Shown: positions 34,456 to 46,841, numbered from the stretch's first letter. The stretch: 64,000 nucleotides of DNA from Przewalskia tangutica (GCA_029844215.1 CM056738.1:64633593-64697592), one strand, 5' to 3'. Numbers and translations: made by a program. Notes: generated from the sequence alone by a model not told the origin.

Positions 34456-37400
34456 TGTTATACCCCGTAGTTCCAGGGGATGTATGCGAGGACATACGTA
34501 CGAGAATACGACAGAAATATTGGAAAGAAAGGAAGATGTGATTTTTTCGCGGAAAAGTTTCCGGTTTTGTGAAGAAAAGGTTCGTTAATGGGAATTGGAT
34601 TCCCAGTTTGGTATTTGAACTTCTCGGATTATATTAGAATTTTGAGATTTTATTTTCGGAAATGGCCACGTGGGGCCCAGGGAAAATTTACGGTTTTGTG
34701 GGGCCGCTTTGTTTTGAGGTTTAGGCTTTTTGGATATTTTCGGAAGACGTAATATTTTGGACGAATCAGGGGGCGACACGTGTCACCCCCCTTGTGTCCC
34801 CATGTGGGCCGAAATGGTGTGACAAGTGGCTAGCCACTTGTCACCTACTCACTTGGCGAAATGGCCTTACACTTGGCACCCAATTTCGTTGGCCATGTGG
34901 TGTGGTGGGACCAGCACACATGGCCCAATCTTGGCCATACACTTAGATGGATCTTGACCTCCATTGTTACATAAATAGACCCCTTGGTTGATGAATAAGT
35001 TCATCTCACCAGAAAGCTTCGAAGCAAAATACTTCCCTCCCTTTGTATTGGTTTCGTCCACCTCCCCCCTTGTGTAGAATACTTGGTGTATTGTGGTATA
35101 ATTCCAAATACACTAGCCTAGTATCCTAGTAGTATTCCAAAGTTGTTTAAATACTAGGAGCCGAAATCCTACTTTATTAGAAAGTCGCAAAATGAAACCA
35201 CAGAAAAACCTTCATAGCCTAGTTGAAGTGTTTAGAAGTTGTTTAGAAACTTCTAGGGTCGCTTGGAGCGGGTTGGGCGTAAGGACTTGGAGCTAAGCGT
35301 TGCTCGGGATCGACATTTAATCTTGGATAATTTTGGGCTTATCGAGGTAATGATTTATGCCCCTGTGTAATTGGATATTACATGTTGTAGTAATGTATAG
35401 TTGAGTATACTATATTTAGAATGAGTATTGAGCTGTATTTACATAGAAATGTATTCTGATGTTGTTGTATTATTGTGAAGCGATTTGAACACGTCAGTTA
35501 GGCGTGTAATCCACTGGGAGTTATTGGCACAGTAGCGGGCCTTGTTAGGAGGAGATTTATGTGATTTCGGGGAGGTCTTTGCGAATTTTACGTAGAAAAT
35601 GGAACCGTGTGTTTAGAAGTTAATAGGCGTTTGTGGCCTATATAGGTGGAAGTACTACGAGTAGCGTATTCTACTTGATGAGTGGAAAAGGCTAGCGGGT
35701 TCTGATCTTGTGGGCGTTTTGCTTATTATCGATAATCGTCGCGAGGTATGTGAACCTCTTCCTATCCTTTCTAGCATGATGTTTTGTAAACTATGTAGTA
35801 CGGTGAGCGTACATGTGCTAAGTGTTTTGGTTGGTTTAAACATAGGGTGTTATAATAGCTTTATGGGAAGTTAGTTATAACGACTTTATGTAGGTAAAAG
35901 AATGGTTTATTGATTACGAAAGTTAAGAGACTTGATCTTCAAAGATAAGAGACTTGACTTATAGACAACTTGATTTTGAAAGTTAAGAGACTTGATCTTG
36001 AAGATAAGAGACTTGACTTATAACGACTTGTTTTGGAAAAAGAAGTAACTTGATTTTAAGTATAGGTTACTTATTTTGAAAAGAGTACATTATTTGGGTT
36101 TTAAAGAATACTTATGGTTGTTTTAAAAGGAAAGAGACTTGTAGAATTGAAGAGTTTTGGTTTAGAACATAAAGTGTTATAACAACTTTATGGGAAGTTA
36201 GTTATAACGACTTTATGAAAACAAAGGAATGGTTTTATCATTGGTTTTAAAATGGTAATTTGACTTTAAAGGGAGAAGTGTTTTGGTCTAAAAAGGAAGG
36301 CATGTTATTGTCTTAATTTGGTTTAAAAGGAAAGTGGGCGTTGTTTTGGTTTAATTAAAATATTAGTCACTTTATTTTCTTATACTACGGGTATTGTGTG
36401 ACTTTTGTGAAATGCGTATCTTTTAAAGAGTTAATGTATAAAGTACTTTGGGGATAAAAACCCGATCTTGTTAATCATATAGTAGAAAGTACCTTGTGTG
36501 TATAACTTGATTGTGTTGGTTTGTGATAGCCTTGTAATACTTTCTTGTTGATTTGTTAAGTAAACATGCTAGGATGCTACGTGTGTTAGTATCTTGTGAT
36601 GTTTGTGTAAAAGGGTTTCCCCTCGACTGCGCTTAAGTTGTTTAACTATCGGTAGTTATGTTGGTATTGTCTGCTTCACCTTGACATGTTTAGGAGGTTA
36701 AGCGCCTCCGATGCGGGGTAGACTTCGGTGATGCAGGACCATGATTCGAGAATACCTCATGCGGGTCGGGGACTATGCGAGCTACGAGAGTTCCAGGTTA
36801 GTGTGCGGCCTTTATGGTCATGCGGTCTATGTGGCCATGCGGACTGCGAGTCCAGGCGGATGCCGGGGAGTAGCTACCCTCGATGCGGGGTTATACCTCA
36901 TGCGGGCCTATGAGGTTGGCCTATGCGGAGCTGCGAGGAGTTCCAGGGCTAGACGCGCACATTGGATACTGCGGGCGTGTGACCAGCTTTGATCATGTGA
37001 CGGTCTAGACATATCTCGTAATCTGATTTATGACCTTGTTAGTACTATGGGTGTTAGTAGTCGGCTATGCCTTCGTACTTACCCTGTACGGTTTTATTAT
37101 GACACAGGTGGGACCTGGTGTTCATGTGTACTCCTTGAATGTTTTATATCATGGACTGCCGGCAGTGAGGAAGGTATTCCACGGGCATGAGTGATGTTGT
37201 GGGCGTGAGACCCATTGTTATATTTGAGTAATGACTTTTATGGCATGAGTCACGACTTAACATGACTATTTATGTATTGTGGTGTAGTTTGGTTATCATA
37301 CATGTCTCACTTTATATAGACTATTATGATTTCATTCTGATTTTTACAAGTTTCACATACTTGGTACTGTTATCTTGACCTCCGGGGCTGCGTTCATCCG

Positions 37401-37789
37401 CGGTAAGGTACATCGGTTGTGGATCCGCGCTCTTAGGATCACGGTTGACTTTTGGGAAGCTCGTTTCTCGGAGGCTTGTCTTTGGTATAGTCCCATCGGT
37501 GTAGTTACTTGTACATTCGGGGTATGGCGGGCCTGTCCCGTCATAGTTATAATTACATTCTTAAGTGCAGTAATCTTGTTGTGGGCAGGGTTGTAAAAGG
37601 ATTTAACTGTTCAGGTTGATATATATATGTATATATTTCAGGAAGGTGACCGTTTTGGTTAGCCTAGTTCATGCTTTATGACTTGTCTCATGTTTTAGTT
37701 TTTTTATTTCCGCTGATTTTCTCTGATGTTGTATCACTAGGGTGCCCGGGGTAAGGCACCAGTCACGGGCCCGGGATCGGGTCGTGACA
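34456..37789 (+). repeat. RT-H 3' LTR, complete (3334 bp)
   Basis: Matches the 5' LTR from end to end and ends GGGTCGTGACA at 37789, followed by the CATAA duplication. Confidence 0.92.
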
Positions 37790-37794
37790 CATAA
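37790..37794. repeat. Target duplication of RT-H, right
   Basis: CATAA, an exact partner of 28834-28838. Confidence 0.92.
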
Positions 37795-39553
37795 AGTGTT
37801 ATAACGGCTTTATGGGAAGTTGGTTATAACAGCTTTATGTAGGTAAGAAAATGCTTGTGGTTTCAAAGGGTAACTAATTTGACTTATAACGGATTTTATG
37901 TGTAGTAATACTTGGCTTTGAAAACATAAGAGTTGTACTAGCTTTATGGGAAGTTAGGTATAACGTCTTAAGAGTGATAAAAAGAATGGTTTACTGATGT
38001 TAGAAGTTAAGAGACTTGATCTTATAAGATAAGAGACTTAACTTAAATGAATTAATATGAGTTTTGTGTGAAACCTCATTCGTGAGTAATGAGTACTTGG
38101 TTTTTAAAAGGGAGTAATGTTTCTTGATTTGAAATCGAATGAGTATCGACAAACCAACTGCAGCGTTAATAAAGGAAAATGTAATGAATAATGAAGTATT
38201 ATTAAAACCAGTAGAAACCTCCATGACATAGAAGCTAAGATGAGACAAAATGATATTACATTTCCTAGATCATGTGCTTTAATAAAGATGGTTATAAAAT
38301 AAACTACTCACATATGGCATATGTTATTCAATTGTTTTAAAAGAGATTAAGACATTGAACTATGAAACTTTTCTAAAAGAGACTTGAGTAATTGGAATTA
38401 GGCAAGCTGGAACTTTAGGAAAAGAAAGGCATTGTTATGTCTTAAATTGGTTTAAAACATAAAGTGTTATATGACTTTATGGGAAGTTAGTTATAACGAC
38501 TTTATGAAAACAAAAGAAGGGTTTTATCATTGGTTTTAATGTGATAACTTGGCTTTAATAAGAGAAGTGTTTTGGTTTGCTAAAAATGTGAGTCACTCTA
38601 TTTTATACTACGGGTCTCGGGTGACTTATATAAAAGGGATGGATCTCTTTAAAGGAATTTAACGTACGTAGTACTTTAGGGTTAAAACCCGGACTTTGGC
38701 ATAAAATGAAAGTACTTTGAGTTGTGTATAACTTGCCTATGCTTGTTGTTGTGAAACTTGCCTATGCTTGTTGTGATAGCCTTTGTTGTATTTCTGTACC
38801 CCCGCGTCTCTCGATGGAGGGCCGGTTGATTTGTTATGAGCGATTCTACACGAGTCCCACGAGATGGGCGAGGACACGATTTCATCCGATTATACACCGA
38901 GTCTCACGAGATGGCGAGGACACGTATTCCATCCGATTATACACGAGGTCCCACGAGATGGGCGAGGACACGTATTCCATCGATTATACACCGAGTCCCG
39001 AGATGGCGAGGACATGTATTTCATCCGATTATTCACCGAGTCCCACGGATGGCGGACACGTATTTCATCTGGTTATCATACATGTCTCCCGCTTTATATA
39101 GACTATTATGATTTCATTCTGATCTTTTCTGATTTCACATACTTGGTACTGTTATCGACCTCCGAAGTGCGTTCATCTGCAGTGGAAGTACATCGGTTGT
39201 GGATCCTCGCTCATAGGATCACGATTCGTGTCGAAGCCCATTTCTTGGAGGCTTATCTTTTGGTATGTTACCACGATGCAGAGATTCTTATACATTCGTG
39301 GTATGGCGGGGCCACTGTCCGTCATATTGTAAAAATCTTAGAGTGCATGCTTGTTGTGGGCGGGGTTTGTAAAAAGATAAGCGTTCGGTATTTATGTATA
39401 TATGATGAAGGCAAGCTGTTTTGGTTGCTTTGTTTATTTATCTTGTCTCTTAATTCATGTTCATGTTTTTATTTATTGATTTTTCTCTGATGTTGTACCA
39501 CTAGGGTTCCCGGGGTAAGGCACCAGTCACGGGCCCAGGTTCGGGTCGTGACA
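37795..39553 (+). repeat. RT-G 3' LTR, second part
   Basis: Continues the LTR interrupted at 28838 and follows the 5' LTR from about 23036 to its end GGGTCGTGACA. The tandem repeat at 38845-39071 has five 48-bp units against six in the 5' LTR. Confidence 0.9.
38845..39071. repeat. 48-bp tandem repeat in RT-G 3' LTR, five units
   Basis: The unit is the same as at 24074-24360, with small losses in several units. Confidence 0.88.
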
Positions 39554-39558
39554 ATGGT
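39554..39558. repeat. Target duplication of RT-G, right
   Basis: ATGGT; partner ACGGT at 21523-21527. Confidence 0.8.
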
Positions 39559-40086
39559 ATATACTTGATATTCTCATTGTTAGTAAGGCACAGTGTAATG
39601 TAATTTGATTTTTATCCATGACTCCAGCTTATTTTAGACGTATTATATTATTCCGATATTTTTCCGATTTTGCATACTTGGTACTGTTATGCGACCTCGC
39701 TTGAAGTGCGTTCATGCCGCGAGTTGAGATCGTAGCTTGTTGATCCTCGCTCTTAGGATCACTGTTGATTCTTGAAAGCTCCATTTCTCGGAGGCCGTCT
39801 TTTAGTACGGTTCACGAGGTTGTAGACTTTTGTACATTCGGGGTATGGCGGGGCCTGTCCGTCCACGATTATTACTCTTAGAAGTGCGTAGTCACGTTTG
39901 TGGTTTGGTTTGTAAAGACATAGTTATCTTGTTTACTTTCGTTCAAGTATATTCTATGGAAGACGACCTTCTCGGCTAGCCAATGATGTTCCCTATCTTC
40001 AGTTTTATGTGTTATGTATGTTCATTGCTTTTCTCGATGTATACGGCGGGGTGCCGGTAGGGCACGATCGGCAGTCAGTCGTGACA
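39559..40086 (+). repeat. RT-F LTR 2, second part
   Basis: Continues LTR 2 after RT-G and follows LTR 1 from about 17290 to its end; ends GTCGTGACA at 40086. Confidence 0.88.
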
Positions 40087-40974
40087 AAAGTGGTATCGAG
40101 GCGATTAGTCCTCGGAAAGTGTCTACAGACCGTGTCTAGTAGAGTCTTGATTATCGGTGTGTTGTGCACCACATCTATAATCAGGAGGCTGCAGGACATT
40201 TAGGATTGATTTCCATTCTTCTCACTCTAAGATCGTGCGATAGAGCTGTGTGGTTAGGGTCGTCTCTCCCTAACGAGTTATATTGATTGCAGCCACGAGA
40301 AAGGTAGCAGTGACCCAGGAAGAACTATGTGGATTGCGTATCCAGGTTAGTAATGATGGTAGTATAGTGGGTATTGTGACATGCAGCTATACAAAATTAT
40401 GTATGAGGGTCAGACGCGTGTTGCCTAGAATGATATTGGAATACCAAGGATTGGTAAGGACTAATTAGATACCGGGAAGGTATGGAACGGTTTAATGAAC
40501 TCTCATCAAGGTTTTACGTACTAATTTGGGATAATTAGGAGATGATGAGTTGTGCGAGAAAGGTAATGGACCTTAAGAAGTTTAATTAAGAGACCTAATG
40601 GGACTATGTTTGTAAATTAAGCTACGTGGTATGCTTAAGAGGGTAGTACAGATGAGATCCGGGTGGAGTAAGTGATAGGATTATTGTATGATTTACTGTC
40701 ATGAACGGAGGATATTGAGACTATGTACATGTAGTAGAATAAGTTGGTAAATACGATCGGGCAATTCTGTTAGGCCGTGAACGGGAGTAAGTGGTAATGG
40801 TTCATATTTTGGGGTTCGCTTCCTGTTTGACCTCTGATGAATGGGTATGCGTGTGCGATATCTTAGGGTCATAAGTGGCATTATAAGGTCCCATTAAGCG
40901 TGAAGTGCAGGTACCGAGGAATAGTAGATTGGTTCCAAAAGAACATTCGGGGACGAATGTTTCTAAGGGGAGAA
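40087..40974 (+). other. RT-F interior, copy 2
   Basis: Near-identical to 17847-18745: primer site at 40091-40102 (TGGTATCGAGGC), leader hairpin at 40149-40182, the 61-codon frame at 40283-40468, palindrome at 40942-40961 and purine tract up to the third LTR. Finding a second primer site directly after LTR 2 shows that the element is a tandem array. Confidence 0.82.
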
Positions 40975-41107
40975 TGTTACACCCCGTAGTTGGTCGTCAC
41001 GTGTGAGAGCGCACGAAAGGAGTAAGACTTAAATTTTTTCGAAAGATAGGATGACAGATTGTTTCGGACGGTTTTAGCCAACTTTGAGGCGGGTTAGGAC
41101 CCGTTAC
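40975..41107 (+). repeat. RT-F LTR 3, first 133 bases
   Basis: Starts TGTTACACCCCGTAG and follows LTR 1 and LTR 2 to GACCCGTTAC, where RT-I begins. GTTAC (41103-41107) would be the left target duplication of RT-I. I do not find the rest of this LTR in the window. Confidence 0.78.
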
Positions 41108-43626
41108 TGTTATACCCCGTAGTTCTGACCCTACGTATGAGAGCGTACGAAAGCATGTAAGACTTAAAATTTTCAAAGGATAGGTTGTGGATTATTCGGG
41201 TTTTAGTCAACTTTGATGCGGGTTATGACCCGATATATTGAGAGTTCCTAAGTGTTTCAAAGGCCTAGGGCGTAGTTCGTGAGTCTAGATTCCAACGCAA
41301 CCAACCGTTAAATCGATAGGGCGTCGGAGTAGGAAGTTATAGGAGTTACAAGTTCGGTCTTGTGATCGGAAATGTGTTTCGGACAAAGCGGCGAGCGGCG
41401 CGAAAGTAGTGAGGGTCGCTGAGATTACGCAGCCTTGGCTGAGCAGCGGGCAGCGCGAAAGTTGAGAGAGGCTGCGGAGGTTTCAGTAGCAGGCGGGATT
41501 TTGGGCGGAAAAACTTAGAAAAGTCGATTTTCTTTTAAAAGACCTTGGGAGGGTGACAAGTGTCCCCCCCATCAGATGTCTTGCATGCAATATATTGACC
41601 AAGTCTTGAAGACTTGGTCATCTTCAAATTTCTCTCCTCTCTCTAAAAATCAGCTCCTCCTTCTCTACATTTTCAAAGGAAATCCAAGCCTAAGGAAAAA
41701 TCTGAAAAGTTAAGAACAAAAAGGAAGCTTGTGGCTAGCTTGTGGTGGTGTTCTTGACAAGGAAGCTAGCAAGATATTTGGAATAAGTTTGGCTAAAACT
41801 CTAAGGTAATGATTCTTCCTTTAGATTTTGTTTATAGTGTTGCATGTTAAGAAGAAAGAACTTGTGGTAGTAAATAATGCTCTTAGAATCATTGCATGCT
41901 AGAAATGTGGTTTGGATATGAAAAATGGGTTAAGAAGACATTATGAGCATGTTGTAGCCTAAAAACTACCTTAGAATTGTTAAGTGAATTGTTGTAACTT
42001 ATGAGGCAGAATTTTACACCCAAGTTTAGGTGTGTAATCCCCCTTGAATTGTTGGATTGATTGAGCCTTAAATGTGGCAATTGGATGATAAATTCGGCCT
42101 TGAGAAAGGTGGCATAGTGAGTAGAAACAAAGGAAATGCTGCCCAATTTTCCATAGAATTTAGTGACTTTGAACTTGGATTGTTCTACATTAAGATTAGA
42201 GGTTAATAAACGTATCATGGTTATTTTAGGTTGACATATTACTTGCGGTAGTTTGGACTTAGCAAGTGGATTGACCAAAGAGGTATGTGAAGCTTTCCTA
42301 TCTCTTGAGCATGAATAGATGTAACTATGTAGTGCGGTAGACGTACAAGATTTAGTATTCTTACTTGTTTTAAGTATATAAGGACTTGTGTCATTTTAAG
42401 AATGTATAAGTCCCTTAGTTAGGGGAAAAGTGTAATTTTACTAAAGTGAAGGGTTAATATAACAACTTTATGGGAAGTTGGTTTATTAGCTTTATAAAGG
42501 ATTAATGAGAAGAGATTTACTCTAAGTAAGACAAGTAAGGACAAATGATTTGATTTTATGAAAGGCAAATTGATTTTAAGGCATCAATTGCCCAAGAGCT
42601 TTATGTATGAAAAAGAGTCACTTTTAAAAGAATTGAAGTATGTAGTACTTGGGTTAAATTCCCGGTTTTCTTTTATTAAAGATATGGTTAAGTGCCTTAA
42701 GTAAACAAAAATGAGAGGGTATATGAACAAGACTAATAAGAAGTTCTAAGTTTTCTTAACTTATTTATGGTTATGATATGATGTGATTTGAGCTAGGGTA
42801 GAGTATATCGAGGCAAGCCCCAAGATCGTTATACCACCTACTCGGGGTAGAGTATGTCCGAGGCAAGCCCCAAGATCGTCATACCACCTTCTTCAGTGTA
42901 AGAGTATATCTGAGGGGCAAGCCCCACGATGCGAGGAATACCTCATGCGAGTCCTTATGGGCTTATGCGGGTGAAATAGTCCCATGCGGGCGGGTACAGC
43001 CTATGCGAGGAATACCTCATGCGGGTCCACAGGACCTATGCGGGTGAAATAGTCCCAGGAGTAGGGGTGCTTATTGATACTACGGGCGAGGTACCCTATT
43101 TTGATCCTAAGGCCCCTATTTTATGCAGTATTATATTTATATACTTGTCACTCTCATTGTTAGTAAGGCACAGTAAAAGGTATTTTATTGTCTTCCATGA
43201 CTCCAACTTACTCTTAGACTTATGATATCATTATTACAGTATTTTCCAGCTTTACATACTTGGTACATATTGTATACTGACCCCCTTCCTCGGGGGCTGC
43301 GTTCATGCCGCAGGTAAGGGTAAGCAGATTGAGGATCCTCGTTCTTAGGATCACTATTCCAGTGTCAGAAGCTCCATCCCTCCGGAAGCTTGTCTATTGG
43401 TACGGATATTCCCTGATGCTATAGGTATTTTGTATATTCAGGGGTATGGCGGGGCCCTGTCCCGCCACAGTTGTTATCTTTAGAGGTCTGTGGTCACCTA
43501 TGTGTTTTGGGCTATAAGAACCCGTTGTACTACTATACTTTCATTTAAAGAATGTTTTATGGAAGGCAGCCTTATCGGCTGGCCAGTGATGTTCACCTTT
43601 TTATAAGTTATGTGTTATGTATGTTC
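41108..43626 (+). repeat. RT-I LTR, lacking its 3' end
   Basis: Starts TGTTATACCCCGTAG; related to the RT-F LTR, with the TATA-like site and 23-base palindrome at 41590-41619. The repeat slot (42799-43060) holds three units of about 50 bases on AGAGTATAT..GGCAAGCCCCA. It follows the RT-F LTR to TATGTTCAG at about 43626 and then passes directly into pol; the last 85 or so LTR bases and everything from primer site to mid-pol are missing. Confidence 0.78.
41590..41619 (+). promoter_or_regulatory. TATA-like site and palindrome, RT-I LTR
   Basis: ATATATTG followed by the palindrome GACCAAGTCTT-G-AAGACTTGGTC (41597-41619), as in RT-F. Confidence 0.55.
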
Positions 43627-44755
43627 AGGTGCGAGTTAGAGAGACAGATATCCCAAAGACTGCATTCAGGACCCGGTATGGGCACTATGAGTTCAGGGTG
43701 ATGTCTTTCGGGTTAACGCCTTGTGGTATTCATGGATTTGATGAATAGGGTGTTCAGGCCATTCTTGGATATGTTCGTTATAGTGTTTATCGATGATATC
43801 TTGGTATATTCGCGCCGCAGCGGAGCATCTGGATCATTTGAGGGCGGTATTGGAGTCCTCAGACCGCGATTGTATGCCAAGTTCTCGAAGTCGCGAGTTT
43901 TAGTTGGCTTGATGGCTTTCTTAGGGCATGTTATCGGGGCGGCGACATTCGGGTTGATCTGACTAAGATTGAAGCGATCAAGACTTGGCCTGCACTCCAC
44001 TACAAGCGGAGGTGCGCATCTTTTGGGCCTTGCAGTTACTATCGGAGGTTTGTAGAAGTTTGCTTCTATTTCAGCCCTTTGACTAAGTGACTCGGAAAGC
44101 GGCTATGTTCGATGGGCGGATACTTGTGAGAAAGTTTCCAGTTGCTAAAGGAGAAGTTGACGACCACCCGGTTCTTACTCTTCCGGAGGGCTTAGATGGA
44201 TATGTGGTTTCTTGTGACGCGTCGGTGTCGGGCTTGGAGTGCGTCGATGCGGCCGCAGAGTTATAGCTTATGCATCTCGACGACTTAGGAAGCATGAGAA
44301 GAACTATCCCACATGACTTGGAGTTAGCGTGATGATTCATGCCTTGAAGATCCGGAGACATTATTTATATGGAGTTCATGTGGACATTTACACGCACCAC
44401 AAGAGTCTCGGTACATCTTCACCGGAGGAGCCGAACTTGCGGCGAGCGGTGGTTGGAGCTACTTAAGGATTACGATGTTGATATTCGTACCACCCGGGGA
44501 AGGCCAATGTAGTTGCAGATGCCCTTAGTCGCGGTCGATGGGTAGTCCATGCGATGTTCAGCCAGAGAAGAGGGATATGGTCCGAGAGTTACATCAGTTA
44601 GCGAGCCTTGGGGTTCGTTTGGTTGGTTCTGATAGTGAGGAAATTCGGGTTCGAGAGGTTGCCGAGTCTTCCATCGTCGAGGAGGTGAAGAGGCGACAGT
44701 ATGAGGATCCGATTTTGATGCACGAGATGCAGCTCTCCAGAAGGAGAAGAGTCTA
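43627..44755 (+). pseudogene. pol: RT-I pol fragment: reverse transcriptase, RNase H and start of integrase region
   Basis: The fragment opens inside the reverse transcriptase domain (QVRVRETDIPKTAFRTRYGH) and runs through FGLT and the catalytic FIDDILVYS (IDD at 43789-43797), copying element RNA into DNA in an intact relative. RNase H is recognisable by VSCDAS (near 44210), and the linker by YHPGKANVVADALSR (44488-44532). The frame from 44538 continues with the segment before integrase (SLGVRL, VKRRQYEDPIL). Frameshifts and a TAG break it. This is the only Ty3/gypsy pol in the window. It is joined to a truncated LTR at its start and cut by RT-J at 44756. Confidence 0.85.
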
Positions 44756-46841
44756 TGTCACGACCCGAACCCGGGCCCGTGACTGGTGCCTTACCCCGGG
44801 CACCCTAGTGATACAACATCAGAGTAATCAGCGGAACATAAAACACATACATGAAACCAATGTAAGAAGACAGTGAAATAAGAAGACAAAGCTAACCAAA
44901 AGCGGTTCCGTCGGTATATATAAATAACAATTTGAGCGATTACATCCCTTTCTACAACTCGCCTGGCGGTACTACAGACCTCTACGAATGATATGATAAC
45001 AACGACGGGACAGGGCCCCGTCATACCCCTGAATGTAAGCACCTACAACAACAGGGGACTATACCAATAAGCCTCCGGAGAAACGGAGCTTTCCCAACGC
45101 TGACGTGACCCTAAGAGCAAGGATCAACGGCGGCGTACCTTTACTGCGGCATGAACGCAGCCCCGAAGGAGAGTCGATCTAACAGTACCAAGTATGTGAA
45201 ATCAGAAAATCGTAAATGAAATCATAATAGTCTATATAAAGCGGGAGACATGTATGATAACCAAACTACTGATTCCACAACATAAAAGCGATCATGTCAA
45301 GTATAGAAACGTGTAGGATACATTCGGTTCATCCGCGAACGGTAGTTGAGTGAAATACATTCGGATGAACCGTGAGTCGAGTGAAATACATTCGGATGAA
45401 CCGGTAGTCGAGTGAAATACATTCGGATGAACCGGTAGTCGAGTGAAATACATTCGGATGAGCCGGTAGTCGAGTGAAATACATTCGGATGAACCATGAG
45501 TCGAGTGAAATACATTCGGATGAACCGGTAGTCGAGTGAAATACATTCCTTGCACAACAAGTCTATCACACGCAAAACATAGGTAAGTTACACATAACTT
45601 AAAGTACTTTCATTTTATGACAAGGTCGGGTTTTAACCCTAAAGTACTACGTACGTTAAATCCTTTTAAAAGATCCATTCCTTTTTCAAAAGTCACCCGA
45701 TACCCGTAGTATAAGAATAGAGTGACCCACCTGTTTAAGTAACCCAACCCACGTTCTTTTAAAGTCAAGTAACAACATTCCTTTTTCCTAAAGTTCCAGT
45801 TTGCCTAGTTTCAGTTACTCAAGTCCCATTTTTGAAAGATTTCATTGTTCATAGTCTTAATCCTTTAAAACATAATTCTCTTTTAAAGGATTTGAGAAAC
45901 ATATGTCTTATATGTGAGTAGGTTATTCTTGTTTATAATCAATCTTATTAAGCAGCCATGATCTAGGAAATGTAATATCATTTTGTCTCATCTTAGCTTC
46001 TATGCGGATGGAGGTTTCTACTGGTTTAAATATAATACTTCATTTATTCAATACATTTTCCTTTATTAACGCTGCAGTGGTTTGTCGATACACATTCTGA
46101 TTTCCGAATCAGTAAAACATTATTCCTTTTTAAAAAAACCAAGTACTCATTACTCACGAATGAGGTTTCACAAAACTTATATTAATTCATTCAAGTCAAG
46201 TCTCTTATCTTTTAAGATCAAGTCTCTTAACTTTTAAAAATCAATAAACCATTCATTTTACCATTCTTAAGACGTTATACCTAACTTCCCATAAAGCTAG
46301 TATAACTCTTATGTTTTCAAAACCAAGTATTATTCTTACATTAAAAATGATTCATAATTCTTTTGAAATACTTCAAGATTCTTTATTATTACACATCAAG
46401 TCAGTTATAAGTCAAATCAGTTACCTTTTAAAACCACAAAGCATTTTCTTACTTACATAAAGCTGTTATATCCAACTTCCCATAAAGCGTTATAACACTT
46501 TATGTTTCAAACCAATCAAATACGTTTAACACGTACGCGTCACCGTACTACATAGTTATACACATATCATGCTATAAAAGGTAGGAAGAGGTTCACATAC
46601 CTCGCGACGAGTATCGACTAATAGCAAAACGCTCCAAGTACCTCAAACCGTCGGCTACTCCTTAAGCCAAGTAGATCACGCCACACGTAGTACTTCAACC
46701 TATAGAGGCCACAAGGCGCCTATTAACATCCTAGATCTCAATGTAGAATATTCTACAGAAAATTCGTGACACCTCCCGCAATGACAAGCAAATCTCCTCC
46801 TCTATCGGGGCCGGCTACCAAGCCAACCAGGGGGGGGGGGG
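44756..46841 (-). repeat. RT-J: minus-strand LTR, truncated at its 5' side
   Basis: Starts TGTCACGACCCGAACCCGGG, the reverse complement of an LTR end, and can be followed through the repeat slot (31-bp units at 45317-45550) and the CATAAAG region to AAGCCAACCA. It then ends in a run of 12 G (46830-46841) where the pararetrovirus sequence begins. The first third of the LTR, with the TATA box, is missing. GTCTA (44751-44755) would be the left target duplication. Confidence 0.8.
45317..45550. repeat. 31-bp tandem repeat in RT-J LTR
   Basis: Seven or so head-to-tail units with AATACATTCGGATGAACC, differing at a few bases, without spacers. It occupies the same LTR position as the 48-bp and 61-bp repeats of RT-G and RT-F. 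Confidence 0.93.

Larger units (their letters stand above)
28839..37789 (+). mobile_element. RT-H: LTR retrotransposon nested in the RT-G 3' LTR
   Basis: LTRs 28839-32171 (3333 bp) and 34456-37789 (3334 bp) flank a 2.3-kb interior with a decayed gag and no pol. An exact 5-base duplication CATAA flanks it. The LTRs are near-identical, so it is the youngest layer here. Its LTR shares the overall plan of RT-G but has its own sequence in the first 600 bases and its own repeats. Confidence 0.93.
21528..39553 (+). mobile_element. RT-G: gag-only LTR retrotransposon inside RT-F, itself split by RT-H
   Basis: 5' LTR 21528-24852, interior 24853-27321 and 3' LTR 27322-28838 plus 37795-39553. Without RT-H the element is about 9.07 kb. 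The interior carries a broken gag and about 1 kb of non-coding sequence but no pol, so it depends on proteins from elsewhere. The LTRs are near-identical, which suggests a young insertion. A 5-base target duplication flanks it. Confidence 0.9.
14517..41107 (+). mobile_element. RT-F: tandem LTR-interior-LTR-interior-LTR element
   Basis: Three LTRs of one family (from 14517, 18746 and 40975) separate two almost identical interiors of about 0.9 kb (17847-18745 and 40087-40974), each with its own primer site and purine tract. The middle LTR is split by RT-G, and the third is cut after 133 bases by RT-I. The interiors hold no gag or pol, so the element cannot encode its own mobility proteins. The tandem form is what recombination between LTRs of two copies would leave. 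Not counting RT-G, the array spans about 8.6 kb. Confidence 0.85.

Noticed and set aside
45292..45575. Direct repeats resembling a CRISPR array
   Set aside because: The 31-bp units are head to tail with no unique spacers, in a plant LTR, so this is a minisatellite.
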